Shown in pieces: positions 1 through 8,313 of a DNA stretch of 52,529 nucleotides; within the stretch, counting starts at the first letter, position 1, and every line of letters begins with the position of its first letter. The notes beneath the pieces were generated by a model. It ran no database searches. It saw only the letters and a list, made by a program, of their open reading frames with translations, and was not told where the DNA came from. The position numbers and the translations under genes were made by a program. The stretch comes from Syntrophales bacterium (GTDB taxonomy: Bacteria > Desulfobacterota > Syntrophia > Syntrophales > UBA5619). The stretch lies in NCBI GenBank assembly GCA_023229765.1, contig JALNYO010000025.1, forward strand, positions 1 through 52,529. Reading direction: 5' to 3'.

Positions 1-159
1 ATGGAGCCCTTGAACGCCCTGTTTCTCAAGCCAGAGCCTCAACATCTCAAAACCTTCCGCCGAATTCTTGCAGGTTTTATGTTTTGTCTTCCCCTCTAAA
101 AGAAGTGCGGCATCGAACTTCTGTTTCGCAATATCTATCCCAAGAACCGCTACTGACAT
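1..159 (-). CDS. IS110-family transposase, N-terminal part (runs off the left edge)
   Basis: The minus strand encodes 53 residues from an ATG at 159, beginning MSVAVLGIDIAKQKFDAALL. This is the typical start of IS110-family DEDD transposases, with the first catalytic Asp inside GIDIAK. A strong ribosome binding site (GAGGGAGG) lies just upstream of the ATG. IS110 enzymes act as recombinases on circular intermediates and, in characterised members, are guided by a bridge RNA encoded beside the gene. The rest of the gene, including the C-terminal Tnp_20 domain, lies outside the window, so intactness cannot be judged. Confidence 0.85.
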   Translation of the reverse strand, partial: MSVAVLGIDIAKQKFDAALLLEGKTKHKTCKNSAEGFEMLRLWLEKQGVQGLH

Positions 160-408
160 AGAAATACCTCCCTCAAAAAATATCACCCTCGATAAAAAAG
201 CTTCGCTCTAATCAACCTTGCAAGTGCAAACTCATTCCCATCAGAGAAGGTTTATGATACCGTACGAGTTATTGAACAAAGCAGTGGGAAGAGGATCTAC
301 TCTACAAATCATGCTCTCTGGCATCAGGTGTTATACAGATTCACTCCTCCCATTTTACCCCGGTGCCCCAGGGTAGTTTACAACATTTGGTTTATAAGAA
401 CACAAGGT
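160..408 (-). ncRNA. IS110 left-end noncoding region, candidate bridge-RNA locus
   Basis: These 249 bases lie directly upstream of the IS110 transposase start and contain no gene. In the IS110 group the noncoding end upstream of the transposase encodes the bridge RNA. Possible stems are visible: AACCTT at 214-219 with AAGGTT at 247-252, and TACCC at 356-360 with GGGTA at 371-375. The element must end before 409, because from there the sequence is shared with a second genomic copy that lacks the IS. The assignment rests on position and family knowledge; no RNA fold was computed. Confidence 0.35.
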
Positions 409-614
409 GTTACAAATGGCCGAAAAGTTTAATTTATTACTTGATTCCATCTGAGTATTTCGGATAGAAGGTTGCAAGCTCGGGAGGCTCATTATTTTCA
501 AACATTGAACTCGCCGTCCTGGACGCGGACGAGAAAACCCGCCTCATCGGTGAAATCGCTCAATTCAGCATGGAATTGGAGGCCCGCTTGAACGAAATTA
601 TCAACCGCCTGCAG
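409..614. repeat. 206-bp dispersed repeat, copy 1
   Basis: Bases 409-614 match 6839-7044 at a constant offset of 6430 with no gaps and about 8 mismatches. The last 40 or so codons stay open on the plus strand in both copies (reading ...IGEIAQFSMELEARLNEI...), with most differences at wobble positions. This suggests a once-coding piece, perhaps the 3' part of a gene, but no start codon or intact product is present. The two copies bracket the 1.1-6.5 kb signalling genes. Confidence 0.85.
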
Positions 615-700
615 CCACCCCCCTTGGCCTGATGGCGGGGCATAAGGGATGATGAAAACGGGGAACACTGTCGTTAATTCATTAATTACTTCATGCAATT

Positions 701-731
701 AATCTCTGCCGGAGCTCCGGCAGAGATTTTT
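701..731. terminator. perfect palindrome followed by T-run, probable bidirectional terminator
   Basis: A 28-bp perfect palindrome (arm AATCTCTGCCGGAG, 701-714; partner 715-728) runs into a T-run at 727-731. The GC-rich stem and uridine tract fit a Rho-independent terminator usable on either strand. It lies between the repeat copy at 409-614 and the inverted-repeat element at 800-960. Confidence 0.6.
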
Positions 732-799
732 GGACAGCGGGGAACAATAGGAGACGGGTCACATTTTACAATCAAAGATATTCAATATCATTGGAAGAA

Positions 800-960
800 A
801 TTGCAAAACGTTTTGTCATGCCCGAAAGCAAAGCTTAATGTTCATAATGCTCTTGTCGGGCATCCATGATTTTATGCAGTTACAAACTGGATTAGAACAT
901 TAAGCTTCGCTTTCCCGCCCAAAAGCGTCGCGGGAATGACAGAATAGTAAGTTTTGCAAT
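800..960. mobile_element. MITE-like inverted-repeat element, copy A (161 bp)
   Basis: The element begins ATTGCAAAAC (800-809) and ends with the exact reverse complement GTTTTGCAAT (951-960). Inside is a second inverted pair: 824-843 and 895-914 are reverse complements except for one base. It has no coding capacity. Two further copies with the same 10-bp tips lie at 7077-7134 and 8543-8683. Short, noncoding and inverted-repeat bounded, it resembles a MITE or a large REP unit. I do not recognise a parent transposon. Confidence 0.7.
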
Positions 961-989
961 TGCCTCAGTAGGAATGGTTTTTGTATAAT
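960..989 (+). promoter_or_regulatory. sigma70-type promoter in the tail of inverted-repeat element A
   Basis: TTGCCT (960-965), an 18-base spacer and a perfect TATAAT (984-989) form a near-consensus promoter pointing at the histidine kinase gene about 140 bases downstream. The same tail and promoter follow element copy B at 7134-7163, upstream of lpxK. Confidence 0.5.
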
Positions 990-1012
990 GTTACTCTGAC
1001 CCCAATTCAATT

Positions 1013-1096
1013 AACGGCGACCTCTACAGCCTGACGGAGGATGAAATCCGTCTCGTGGGAGAAAGAAAAAAAGATCTCTCCCTTTTTCTGGAATAA
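1013..1096 (+). pseudogene. possible 3' remnant of a DNA methyltransferase-like gene
   Basis: An open stretch ending at a TAA at 1094-1096 reads NGDLYSLTEDEIRLVGE and onward. The pattern 'LY-LT-EEI--V' is typical of the extreme C-terminus of Eco57I/type IIG-like and other adenine methyltransferases (usually 'LYGLTEEEI'). No start codon or methyltransferase motif lies upstream, so if real this is only a stub cut off by the element at 800-960. The match is short and the call tentative. Confidence 0.25.
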
Positions 1097-1132
1097 GTAT
1101 AGCCTTGAGGCAGGAAGCAGGAGGATATGGAA

Positions 1133-4126
1133 ATGCAAGCAAAAGGATACCAAGGTTATTTTAAGACAATCATTGCCTTCACTGTCGTCTTCATGTTCTG
1201 TGCCCTTCTCTTCTCAACCTATCTGAGTTACCGATCTTCCATTTCTGCTGCCAAATCGCTCCAGTTACCCTATCTTCGTCACCAAGACGAAGAAATCGAG
1301 ACATATCTTCAAAGATATGCCGATGATATATTGTTTCTGACGGAGGTTCTTCCCATACAGGGGATGATAAGGGCAATTGAAGGGGTAGGCTATGACCGGG
1401 AAGAAGAAATCAGTCGGAAGAACTGGGTAAAAAGGCTTCGGCAAATATATGAAAGTTTAGGGACGAGAAAAACCGAATACATGCAGTTACGTTACATTGA
1501 TGAAAGGGGCAGCGAACTTGCCAGAGTGGATTTTAAGGATGGTAAAGCCAGGATCATCCCGGATACTGAACTGCAAAACAAGGCCGATCGCTATTACTTT
1601 ACCGAAACAATGAAACTCTCCGTAGGCCGTGTCTATTTCTCCAATATTGACCTGAATCAGGAACGGGGGGAAATAGAAGTTCCTTACCGGCCAACACTGC
1701 GCATTGCCACGCCGGTATCTGATAACAACGGCCGCCCTCGCGGCATTATTGTAGCCAATGTGGAGGTCCAATTTCTGCTCCATTCCCCCGGGTTACTAAA
1801 ATCTCAAAAAGGCGAAGAGATTTACATTGTTGACCAGGACGGTTATTTTGTGCACCAAAAGAGCGACCCCGACAGGGAGTGGGGCTCTCCTGCCGATTTA
1901 AACACGGGAAAGAATCTGAAGGCATACCAGCCTGATTTATTCAGGAAAATAATGAATAACGAAAATGGGATGGCATTTTCTTTCGATTCTTGCCGGTTTG
2001 TTTTATTCAGCCGGGTCGAATTTCCTCATACAAAGGAAAAACACCTCGTTATCGTTTCAGAGGTTTCCCCCACGGTGATCCTGGCGCCAATGCTCAGAAC
2101 GATCACTATTATCCTGTCTTTCATCTTCTTTTTCTCGGCGATTCTTTATTTCTTTGTGCGGCATGCCGCGCGGGAAATACGCGAGAAAGAAGAGGCGCTC
2201 GCAGGCAGTGAAGAACGTTTTCGCCGTGCCGTGATGGATGCGGCTTTCCCCATGATGATTCAGGCGGAAGATGGAGAGGTGGTGTTGATCAACAAGGCAT
2301 GGGAGGAAATAACGGGTTATGCCCATGCGGATATTCCTACCGTTTCCGATTGGATGACGAAGGCATACGGTCAACACATCGCGATCACCAAGGATTACAT
2401 TGATACATTATTCAACCTGGGTACGAGAAAAGATCAAGGCGAATATATCGTTACGGCCAAGAACGGAAGCAAACGAATATGGGATTTCGCCTCCGCACCC
2501 CTGGGGAAATTGGCTGACGGCAGGCGGCTGGTAGTCAGCATGGCGAGGGATGTGACGGAAAAAAAGCGGACTGAGGAACAATATAAAACAATCATTCAAA
2601 TCTCGCTGGATGGTTTCTGGATAACCGATGCACAGGGACATTTTCTCGACGTGAATGATGCCTACTGCCGTTTAATTGGCTATACCCGGGACGAACTTAG
2701 GAACATGAGCGTAACCGATGTTGAAGCTAATGAAACACCGGAGGATACCGCCCGGCATATCCGGAAACTTATGGAATCCGGTTACGAATGTTTTGAAACA
2801 CGCCATAAATCCAAGGAAGGCAGACCAATTGACATTGAAATCAGTTCCAACTTTCTGCCCGTTGATGGCGGACGATTCTTCTCCTTTCTCAGGGATATCA
2901 CGGACCGTAAGAAGGTGGAGGAGGCGCAGCGCCGGAGTGAGGAACAACTCCGCCTGCTGCTGAACTCAACGGCTGAAGGGATCTACGGCATCGATCCGGA
3001 CGACAACTGTACGTTCTGCAATCCGGCATGCCTCAGCTTACTCGGATACACACAAGCCGACGAGTTGATCGGAAAGAATATGCACCGGCTGACTCATCAC
3101 ACGCGACCCGATGGGACAGCCTTTCCCATTGAGGAGTGCCTGATCTTCCGGGCTGTCCAACAAGGCGAAGGTGCGCACGTGGACGATGAAGTGCTCTGGC
3201 GGGCAGACGGCGCCTCTTTCCCTGCTGAATACAGGGCCTACCCGCAGCACAGGAATGGTCAGATCGTGGGCGCCGTGGTGACGTTCGTGGATATTACCGA
3301 ACGTAAGCGGGCGGAGGAGAGTTTGAGGAATAATTCCAAATCGCTTGAAGCGGCAAAACTCGAAGCCGAGACGGCAAACCGCGCCAAGAGCGATTTCCTG
3401 GCAAGCATGTCCCACGAGTTGCGGACGCCGATGAACGCCATCATCGGTTTTTCCCAGGTCCTGCAGGCCAAGTATTACGGGGAGCTCAACGAAAAACAGG
3501 TTGAGTATGTGACGGATATCCTCGACAGCGGCAAACATCTGCTGTCTCTTATCAATGATATTCTCGACCTGTCCAAGGTCGAGGCGGGAAAAATGCAGTT
3601 GGAGCTTTCCCGGGTGGATATCACGGCGTTACTGAAAAACTCGCTGCTCATGATCCAGGAGAAGACTCTGAGCCATGGAATCGCTGTGGAGCTAAACATC
3701 CCTGCCTCGCTGGAAGGGTTGGAGATGGATGGAGATGAGAGAAAACTCAAGCAGATCATGTTCAACTTCCTCTCCAACGCGGCGAAGTTTACACCGGACG
3801 GCGGGAAGATCGGGGTGAGTGCGCGTCTTGTGGAGGCAGAGGGAACTGCTGGTAAAGACGGAACGGATGAAGGGCCCTTAATGGAGATCTGTGTGAGCGA
3901 TACGGGTATCGGGATTAAGTCAGAAGACCAGGGGCGGATATTCGAACCCTTTATACAGATACTGGGGGGACTAACGGACAAGACGCCGGGGACGGGACTC
4001 GGCCTACCGCTGACAAAAGATTTTGTAGAGCTGCATGGGGGGCGCATCTGGGTTGAAAGCGAAGGTCTGGGGAAAGGAAGCCGGTTTTGCGTACTCCTGC
4101 CGGTCTCCCATGTCATTCCCGCGTAG
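1133..4126 (+). CDS. multi-PAS hybrid-less sensor histidine kinase
   Basis: This membrane histidine kinase has about 997 residues. A transmembrane helix near residues 7-30 is followed by a periplasmic Cache-like region of about 290 residues, a second helix near 320-343 and three PAS domains (from about 360, 480 and 603). A HisKA domain follows, with phospho-acceptor His in SHELRTP (about residue 761), then a HATPase domain with N-box NFLSNAAKF, DTGIGI and GTGLGLPL. There is no receiver of its own; the two genes downstream carry receivers. The start at 1133 is chosen because AGGAGG (1119-1124) sits 8 bases upstream; ATG 1127 would leave only 2. The last residues (SHVIPA) are encoded by a REP-like repeat. 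The ligand is unknown. Confidence 0.9.
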   Translation: MQAKGYQGYFKTIIAFTVVFMFCALLFSTYLSYRSSISAAKSLQLPYLRHQDEEIETYLQRYADDILFLTEVLPIQGMIRAIEGVGYDREEEISRKNWVKRLRQIYESLGTRKTEYMQLRYIDERGSELARVDFKDGKARIIPDTELQNKADRYYFTETMKLSVGRVYFSNIDLNQERGEIEVPYRPTLRIATPVSDNNGRPRGIIVANVEVQFLLHSPGLLKSQKGEEIYIVDQDGYFVHQKSDPDREWGSPADLNTGKNLKAYQPDLFRKIMNNENGMAFSFDSCRFVLFSRVEFPHTKEKHLVIVSEVSPTVILAPMLRTITIILSFIFFFSAILYFFVRHAAREIREKEEALAGSEERFRRAVMDAAFPMMIQAEDGEVVLINKAWEEITGYAHADIPTVSDWMTKAYGQHIAITKDYIDTLFNLGTRKDQGEYIVTAKNGSKRIWDFASAPLGKLADGRRLVVSMARDVTEKKRTEEQYKTIIQISLDGFWITDAQGHFLDVNDAYCRLIGYTRDELRNMSVTDVEANETPEDTARHIRKLMESGYECFETRHKSKEGRPIDIEISSNFLPVDGGRFFSFLRDITDRKKVEEAQRRSEEQLRLLLNSTAEGIYGIDPDDNCTFCNPACLSLLGYTQADELIGKNMHRLTHHTRPDGTAFPIEECLIFRAVQQGEGAHVDDEVLWRADGASFPAEYRAYPQHRNGQIVGAVVTFVDITERKRAEESLRNNSKSLEAAKLEAETANRAKSDFLASMSHELRTPMNAIIGFSQVLQAKYYGELNEKQVEYVTDILDSGKHLLSLINDILDLSKVEAGKMQLELSRVDITALLKNSLLMIQEKTLSHGIAVELNIPASLEGLEMDGDERKLKQIMFNFLSNAAKFTPDGGKIGVSARLVEAEGTAGKDGTDEGPLMEICVSDTGIGIKSEDQGRIFEPFIQILGGLTDKTPGTGLGLPLTKDFVELHGGRIWVESEGLGKGSRFCVLLPVSHVIPA

Positions 4127-4185
4127 GCGCGAATCCAGGGCTTTTCAGGGTCTTCTGGATTCCCCGGTCAAGCCGGGGAATGACA
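4111..4185. repeat. REP-like palindromic element overlapping the kinase stop codon
   Basis: TGTCATTCCCGCG (from 4111) and CGGGGAATGACA (ending 4185) are imperfect inverted ends. Nested pairs include GAATCCAG (4131-4138) with CTGGATTC (4155-4162), and CCCCGG with CCGGGG. The same 'gggaatgaca' motif occurs in the inverted-repeat elements at 0.9, 7.1 and 8.6 kb. It supplies the final codons and stop of the histidine kinase and may end its transcript or protect its 3' end. Confidence 0.65.
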
Positions 4186-4227
4186 AGAGAAGGGGCGGGG
4201 ATGGCGTACTTTTTAGAGGAGGATTTA

Positions 4228-5385
4228 ATGGACAAGAATCATTCTTACAATGATGCCGAAGCGGTGGAAGTGGCCAAAGGAATTTATTGGGTCGGTTCTC
4301 ACGATCCAAAGGAGTTATTTCATTGCAATCCCTACCTTCTGGTCGATGGGGAGGAGGCGGTCCTCTTCGACCCGGGAGGCGTCGCCGATTATCCAGAGGT
4401 GGCCCGTAAAGTCTTTTCCATCGTCGAACCCGCCCAGATTCGCTACGTGGTTCTCCATCATCAGGATCCCGATCTGTGCGCCGCCATGCCCCTTCTGGAG
4501 GAGGCCATCGATCATGGACAAATGAAGATTGTTACCCACTCTCGTGCCAGTACCATCATCCATTATTACGGCATCAAGAGTGAATTCTACCTCGTGGACA
4601 AAAACCACTACAGCCTCACGTTGAAAAGCGGCCGGATACTCCGGTTTCTGACGACCCCCTTCTGCCACTTTCCTGCGGCCATTGTGACCTATGATGAACG
4701 GGAGAAGGTCCTGTTTTCGTCGGATCTCTTTGGCGCCATCAGTCCAGGATTGTCTCTTTTTGCCGCAGAGGGATATGAGGAGCAGATGAGGGTTTTTCAC
4801 GTCGGCTACATGGCCAGCACCCGCCATTTGTCTAAAGTTATGGGAATTATTGCCAAACTGGATCTGGAACTGATCCTTCCTCAACATGGTTCCATTATAC
4901 CGAAGGAAATGATCCCGGGGTGCATAGATTTTCTAAAAAGTCTTCCCTGCGGCATTGACGCCCGGGAAACGGAAGAAGAGTTGTACGGTTGGATCCCCGC
5001 TGGGAAAGCTGATGGGGGAAAGCATATTCTCATCGTGGAAGACGACGGGAAAAATATGAAGTTGTTGCGTGATATCCTCAACATATCCGGGTACACCACC
5101 ATCGAGGCCGGCGACGGGAGGAAGGCCGTCGAGCTGGCAAGGCAGGAAAGACTGGATCTGATTCTGATGGACATTCAGTTGCCGATCCTGGATGGTATGG
5201 AAGCCACGAAACTCATCAAGGCAAATCCTGCAACACAGAACATACCGATTATTGCGCTGACTTCCTTTGCCATGGGCGGCGACCGGGAAAGATTCATTCA
5301 GGCCGGCTGTGACGACTACATGTCGAAGCCATATAACATCAAGGAACTGTTGGAAAAAGTGAAGAATATACTGAGTGAGGGATAA
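4228..5385 (+). CDS. ODP-type metallo-beta-lactamase-fold domain fused to a receiver domain
   Basis: The protein has 385 residues. Residues 1-250 resemble the di-iron domain of flavodiiron proteins (FprA) and ODP oxygen-binding proteins. Ligand-type residues fall almost where they do in FprA: H78, D80 and D82 in HHQDPD, H147 in CHFPAA, D166 in SSDLFG and H220 in PQHG. The usual zinc-hydrolase HxHxDH is absent. From about 265 a CheY-like receiver begins with an acidic pocket (VEDD) and phospho-acceptor D315 in LILMDIQLP. There is no flavodoxin or DNA-binding domain. The start at 4228 follows AGAGGAGG; an upstream in-frame ATG at 4087 lies inside the kinase gene and the repeat. I infer a soluble redox- or oxygen-sensing response regulator working with the flanking kinase and HD-GYP genes. 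Confidence 0.8.
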   Translation: MDKNHSYNDAEAVEVAKGIYWVGSHDPKELFHCNPYLLVDGEEAVLFDPGGVADYPEVARKVFSIVEPAQIRYVVLHHQDPDLCAAMPLLEEAIDHGQMKIVTHSRASTIIHYYGIKSEFYLVDKNHYSLTLKSGRILRFLTTPFCHFPAAIVTYDEREKVLFSSDLFGAISPGLSLFAAEGYEEQMRVFHVGYMASTRHLSKVMGIIAKLDLELILPQHGSIIPKEMIPGCIDFLKSLPCGIDARETEEELYGWIPAGKADGGKHILIVEDDGKNMKLLRDILNISGYTTIEAGDGRKAVELARQERLDLILMDIQLPILDGMEATKLIKANPATQNIPIIALTSFAMGGDRERFIQAGCDDYMSKPYNIKELLEKVKNILSEG

Positions 5386-5389
5386 ATTC

Positions 5390-6499
5390 ATGGAAAAGAA
5401 AGCATTAATCCTTGTCGTTGACGACGAAGACCGGAATCGCCGGTTGATGGAAGCATTGCTGATTCCCTTAGGTTATGAGGTCATTCTTGCCGCCGATGGA
5501 GAAGATGCGCTTCGGAAAGTTCAGGAAACGCCCCCCGATGTCATCCTCCTTGATGTGATGATGCCGGGCATAAGCGGCTTTGACGTTGCCAAACAACTGA
5601 AAGAAAATGAGGAAACCAAAATCATCCCGATTGTTATGGTTACCATGCTGCAAGATGTTGAAAACCGGATCAAAGCCATTGAGGCCGGGGCCGACGATTT
5701 TTTGAGCAAACCCGTGGACAGGACCGAATTGCAGGCAAGGGTCAATTCCCTGGTGCAGGTGAAGGCGTATAACGACCACATGCGGGATTATCAGAAAGAA
5801 CTGGAAGCGGAAGTTGCGAAAAGGACGGAAGAATTACGGAAAGCCTTCGAAACCATCAAGGCAGCGTCTCTGGATACCATCTATCGTTTGTCCCGCGCCT
5901 CCGAGTATAAAGATGAGGATACGGGCGCCCATATCAAGAGGATGAGCAACTATGCAGCCGTCGTTGCCCGTCAAATGGGACTAAGCAAGGATGACGTGGA
6001 TACCATACTCTATGCATCCCCCATGCATGATACGGGGAAAATCGGCATTCCCGACAAGATTCTCTTGAAACCCGGGAAACTCGATCCGGAAGAATGGGAA
6101 ATCATGAAGCAACACGCTGTCATTGGAGGAAAAATTCTGAGCGGCTCTGATTCGGAATTTATCAAATTGGCGGAAGTTATCGCTCTTGCCCACCATGAAA
6201 AATGGGATGGCAGCGGCTATCCCCTTGGTCTCCGGGGGCCGGCCATTCCTTTGGCGGGACGTATCGCGGCCATTGCCGACGTGTTTGATGCCTTGATCTC
6301 AAGGCGACCGTACAAAGAACCCTTTCCACTGGAAAAATCCTTCGCGATCATCCGGGAAGGCAGGGGCAGCCATTTCGACCCGGAGGTCGTGGATGCCTTT
6401 TTCGCCGTTGAAAAAGAGATCCTCTCGATTATGGAAACGTATAAAGATCAGGAATCCAGTCTGTTTGCACAGATGCGCGGGCTGGTTGTGCGTGGATAA
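5390..6499 (+). CDS. RpfG-type response regulator with HD-GYP domain (c-di-GMP phosphodiesterase)
   Basis: The protein has 369 residues. Residues 4-120 form a receiver with phospho-acceptor D55 in VILLDVMMPG. A coiled linker follows (about 125-165). The HD-GYP domain then carries H213-D214 in MHDTGKIGIPD, the HHEKWDGSGYP signature with GYP at 276-278, and the downstream DVFDAL motif. HD-GYP enzymes hydrolyse cyclic di-GMP. The ATG at 5390 is preferred, with GAGGG about 8 bases upstream; an ATG at 5375 would overlap the previous gene. It is co-transcribed with the preceding kinase and ODP-receiver genes, so the likely output of the module is a change in c-di-GMP level. Confidence 0.9.
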   Translation: MEKKALILVVDDEDRNRRLMEALLIPLGYEVILAADGEDALRKVQETPPDVILLDVMMPGISGFDVAKQLKENEETKIIPIVMVTMLQDVENRIKAIEAGADDFLSKPVDRTELQARVNSLVQVKAYNDHMRDYQKELEAEVAKRTEELRKAFETIKAASLDTIYRLSRASEYKDEDTGAHIKRMSNYAAVVARQMGLSKDDVDTILYASPMHDTGKIGIPDKILLKPGKLDPEEWEIMKQHAVIGGKILSGSDSEFIKLAEVIALAHHEKWDGSGYPLGLRGPAIPLAGRIAAIADVFDALISRRPYKEPFPLEKSFAIIREGRGSHFDPEVVDAFFAVEKEILSIMETYKDQESSLFAQMRGLVVRG

Positions 6500-6838
6500 A
6501 TGCAAGACAGGGTTATGGTGACGAAGAATTACACCATCCTCCTGCCCATGACAACAAGTTAGGACGGCGCTGATGATACAGCAGAAAGAGGTAGGACGGA
6601 ATTCAAGAAAGAGACTTTCTTTACGGCGACGGGTCAGGATGTTCATATGACGGTGAGCACCTGTCTTGCGCAATATAAGCCGTAGGAAGAGATAAAGGCA
6701 TTCGTTCACCGGGTTGACCAGCTCATATACCAGGGAAAAAGAACGGAAAAGACCGGATTTGTTTTGAGGCATAGTTTCGAGCACAGTTCAAACGGCAATC
6801 TTCACCCCCAATTCAATACCGCGTGTCGTGTACTTGTA
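6500..6838. other. intergenic stretch with no recognised gene
   Basis: These 339 bases follow the HD-GYP gene and precede repeat copy 2. I see only frames interrupted by stops, a short AGAAAG/CTTTCT pair, and no recognisable promoter, RNA or gene remnant. Confidence 0.5.
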
Positions 6839-7044
6839 GTTACAAATGGCCGAAAAGTTTAATTTATTACTTGATTCCATCTGAGTATTTCGGATAGAAA
6901 GTTGCAAGCGCGGGAGGCTCATTATTCTCAAACATTGAACTCGTCGTCCTGGATGCGGACGAGAAAACCTGCCTCATCGGTGAAATCGCTCAATTCAGCA
7001 TGGAATTGGAGGCCCGCTTAAACGAAATTTTCAACCGCCTGCAG
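6839..7044. repeat. 206-bp dispersed repeat, copy 2
   Basis: This is the second copy of the 409-614 repeat, same orientation, about 96% identical and ungapped. Past the shared end the plus-strand frame closes with LFVAR and a stop. It is followed within 33 bases by inverted-repeat element copy B and the same promoter tail as at 960-1008, so the whole composite arrangement is duplicated on both sides of the signalling genes. Confidence 0.85.
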
Positions 7045-7076
7045 GCACTGTTTGTTGCAAGATAAAAATGGAGGAA

Positions 7077-7134
7077 ATTGCAAAACACCCGCCCAAAAGC
7101 GTCGCGGGAATGACAGAATAGGAAGTTTTGCAAT
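7077..7134. mobile_element. MITE-like inverted-repeat element, copy B (58 bp, internally deleted)
   Basis: It has the same tips as copy A (ATTGCAAAAC at 7077-7086, GTTTTGCAAT at 7125-7134) but only 58 bp. The left interior is missing; the right interior (CCCGCCCAAAAGCGTCGCGG and onward) matches copy A almost exactly. The tail from 7135 to about 7182 is also shared with copy A. Confidence 0.7.
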
Positions 7135-7163
7135 TGCCTCAGTAGGAATGGTTTTTATATAAT
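7134..7163 (+). promoter_or_regulatory. sigma70-type promoter in the tail of inverted-repeat element B, upstream of lpxK
   Basis: TTGCCT (7134-7139), 18 bases, then TATAAT (7158-7163). The predicted start is about 37 bases before the lpxK ATG. It matches the promoter at 960-989, so the dispersed repeat brings its own outward promoter. Confidence 0.55.
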
Positions 7164-7206
7164 GTGACTCTGACCCCAATTAGACCAATTAGAAAGTGTA
7201 AGCGAA

Positions 7207-8313
7207 ATGATTATGAACATTAAACTCCGTTTTCAGCGCCAATGGAACGATGATGAAGCCAAAACCGGAGATGTTCTCCCGCGGATGCTTTTGCGGATAC
7301 TATCGCTTCCCTACAGCGGCGCCGTCCTTTTCAGAAACATCCTCTGCGATCGGCGCATTATCCGACAAGAACGACTTCCCTGCCCGGTACTTAGCGTCGG
7401 CAATATTACCGTCGGCGGAACGGGCAAGACGCCGACGGTGATCATGATCGCCAAGCTCTTGCAACAACACCGCTATCGCCCCGCCGTACTAAGCCGCGGC
7501 TATGGGGGCAAATCCGGAAGCCCGGTCAATGTTGTCTCCGACGGAAAAACAGTTCTGATGGGGTGGAAAGAGGCCGGGGATGAGCCAGTGCTGATGGCAA
7601 ACTCTCTGCCGGGGATTCCGGTTCTTACCGGAGCAAACAGGTTTCTCACGGGCAGTGCGGCCTTAGAGAAATTCGGCGCCGATATCCTGATTCTCGACGA
7701 CGCCTTTCAGCACCGGCAGCTCTTCCGTGATCTCGACCTTGTCCTTCTTGATAGCGCCCGTCCCTTTGGAAACGGTTTTCTCCTGCCCCGGGGGCCTCTG
7801 CGCGAAAGTCCCTCCGCCCTCGCCCGTGCGGATATGCTGCTGAGAACCGGGCTTGCCGAAAAGGGCGAACCTCTGCCTGTAAAAACGAAGTTTAATGTTT
7901 GCAATATTGAGCTGCCGTCGTTCCGGGGGGTGCACAGGCCGACGGGGATCGTTTCGGGCAAAACGGGACACAGCGATCCTCCCGAGGCGTTGCGGGGAGA
8001 AAAAATCATGGCCTTCTCGGGGCTCGGCTCTCCGGAATCCTTCCGCAAGGGGCTCGCCGCTCTGGGCGCGGCTGTGGTTTCGTACCGCGATTTCCCCGAT
8101 CATCACCCGTACAGTGACGCCGATATTGTCGCGCTGCGGCGTCTCGCCACCCAAAGTGGGGCATCCCTGCTTGTCACCACCGAAAAGGACGGGGTCAGGC
8201 TTGCCGATTTTCCGGATTTTCTGGCAGAGGTATCGCTTCTGAGGATCTCGATGGAAATTACCCCGTTCCTGCCATTTTCCGAGCTGCTTTTCTCCCGGCT
8301 CCACTATCGATAA
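7207..8313 (+). CDS. lpxK: tetraacyldisaccharide 4'-kinase
   Basis: LpxK phosphorylates the 4' position of lipid A disaccharide at the inner membrane. The protein has 368 residues, normal for the family. The Walker A motif GGTGKTP starts at residue 70 after SVGNITV, followed by the family motifs LSRGYGG, GDEPVLMA and ILDDAFQH. The hydrophobic N-terminal segment (about 25-45, LLRILSLPYSGAVLF) is the usual membrane-binding helix. The first codons after the ATG (encoding MNIKLRF) coincide with a dispersed repeat motif also seen at 895, 8618 and 26247, so the natural start may be slightly downstream or was rebuilt by the repeat. The other lipid A and core genes resume only at 24.1 kb, beyond the defence island. 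Confidence 0.93.
   Translation: MIMNIKLRFQRQWNDDEAKTGDVLPRMLLRILSLPYSGAVLFRNILCDRRIIRQERLPCPVLSVGNITVGGTGKTPTVIMIAKLLQQHRYRPAVLSRGYGGKSGSPVNVVSDGKTVLMGWKEAGDEPVLMANSLPGIPVLTGANRFLTGSAALEKFGADILILDDAFQHRQLFRDLDLVLLDSARPFGNGFLLPRGPLRESPSALARADMLLRTGLAEKGEPLPVKTKFNVCNIELPSFRGVHRPTGIVSGKTGHSDPPEALRGEKIMAFSGLGSPESFRKGLAALGAAVVSYRDFPDHHPYSDADIVALRRLATQSGASLLVTTEKDGVRLADFPDFLAEVSLLRISMEITPFLPFSELLFSRLHYR

Noticed and set aside
4087..4227. N-terminal extension of the ODP-receiver protein
   Set aside because: It would translate the kinase 3' end and a REP-like repeat; the ATG at 4228 has a strong ribosome binding site.
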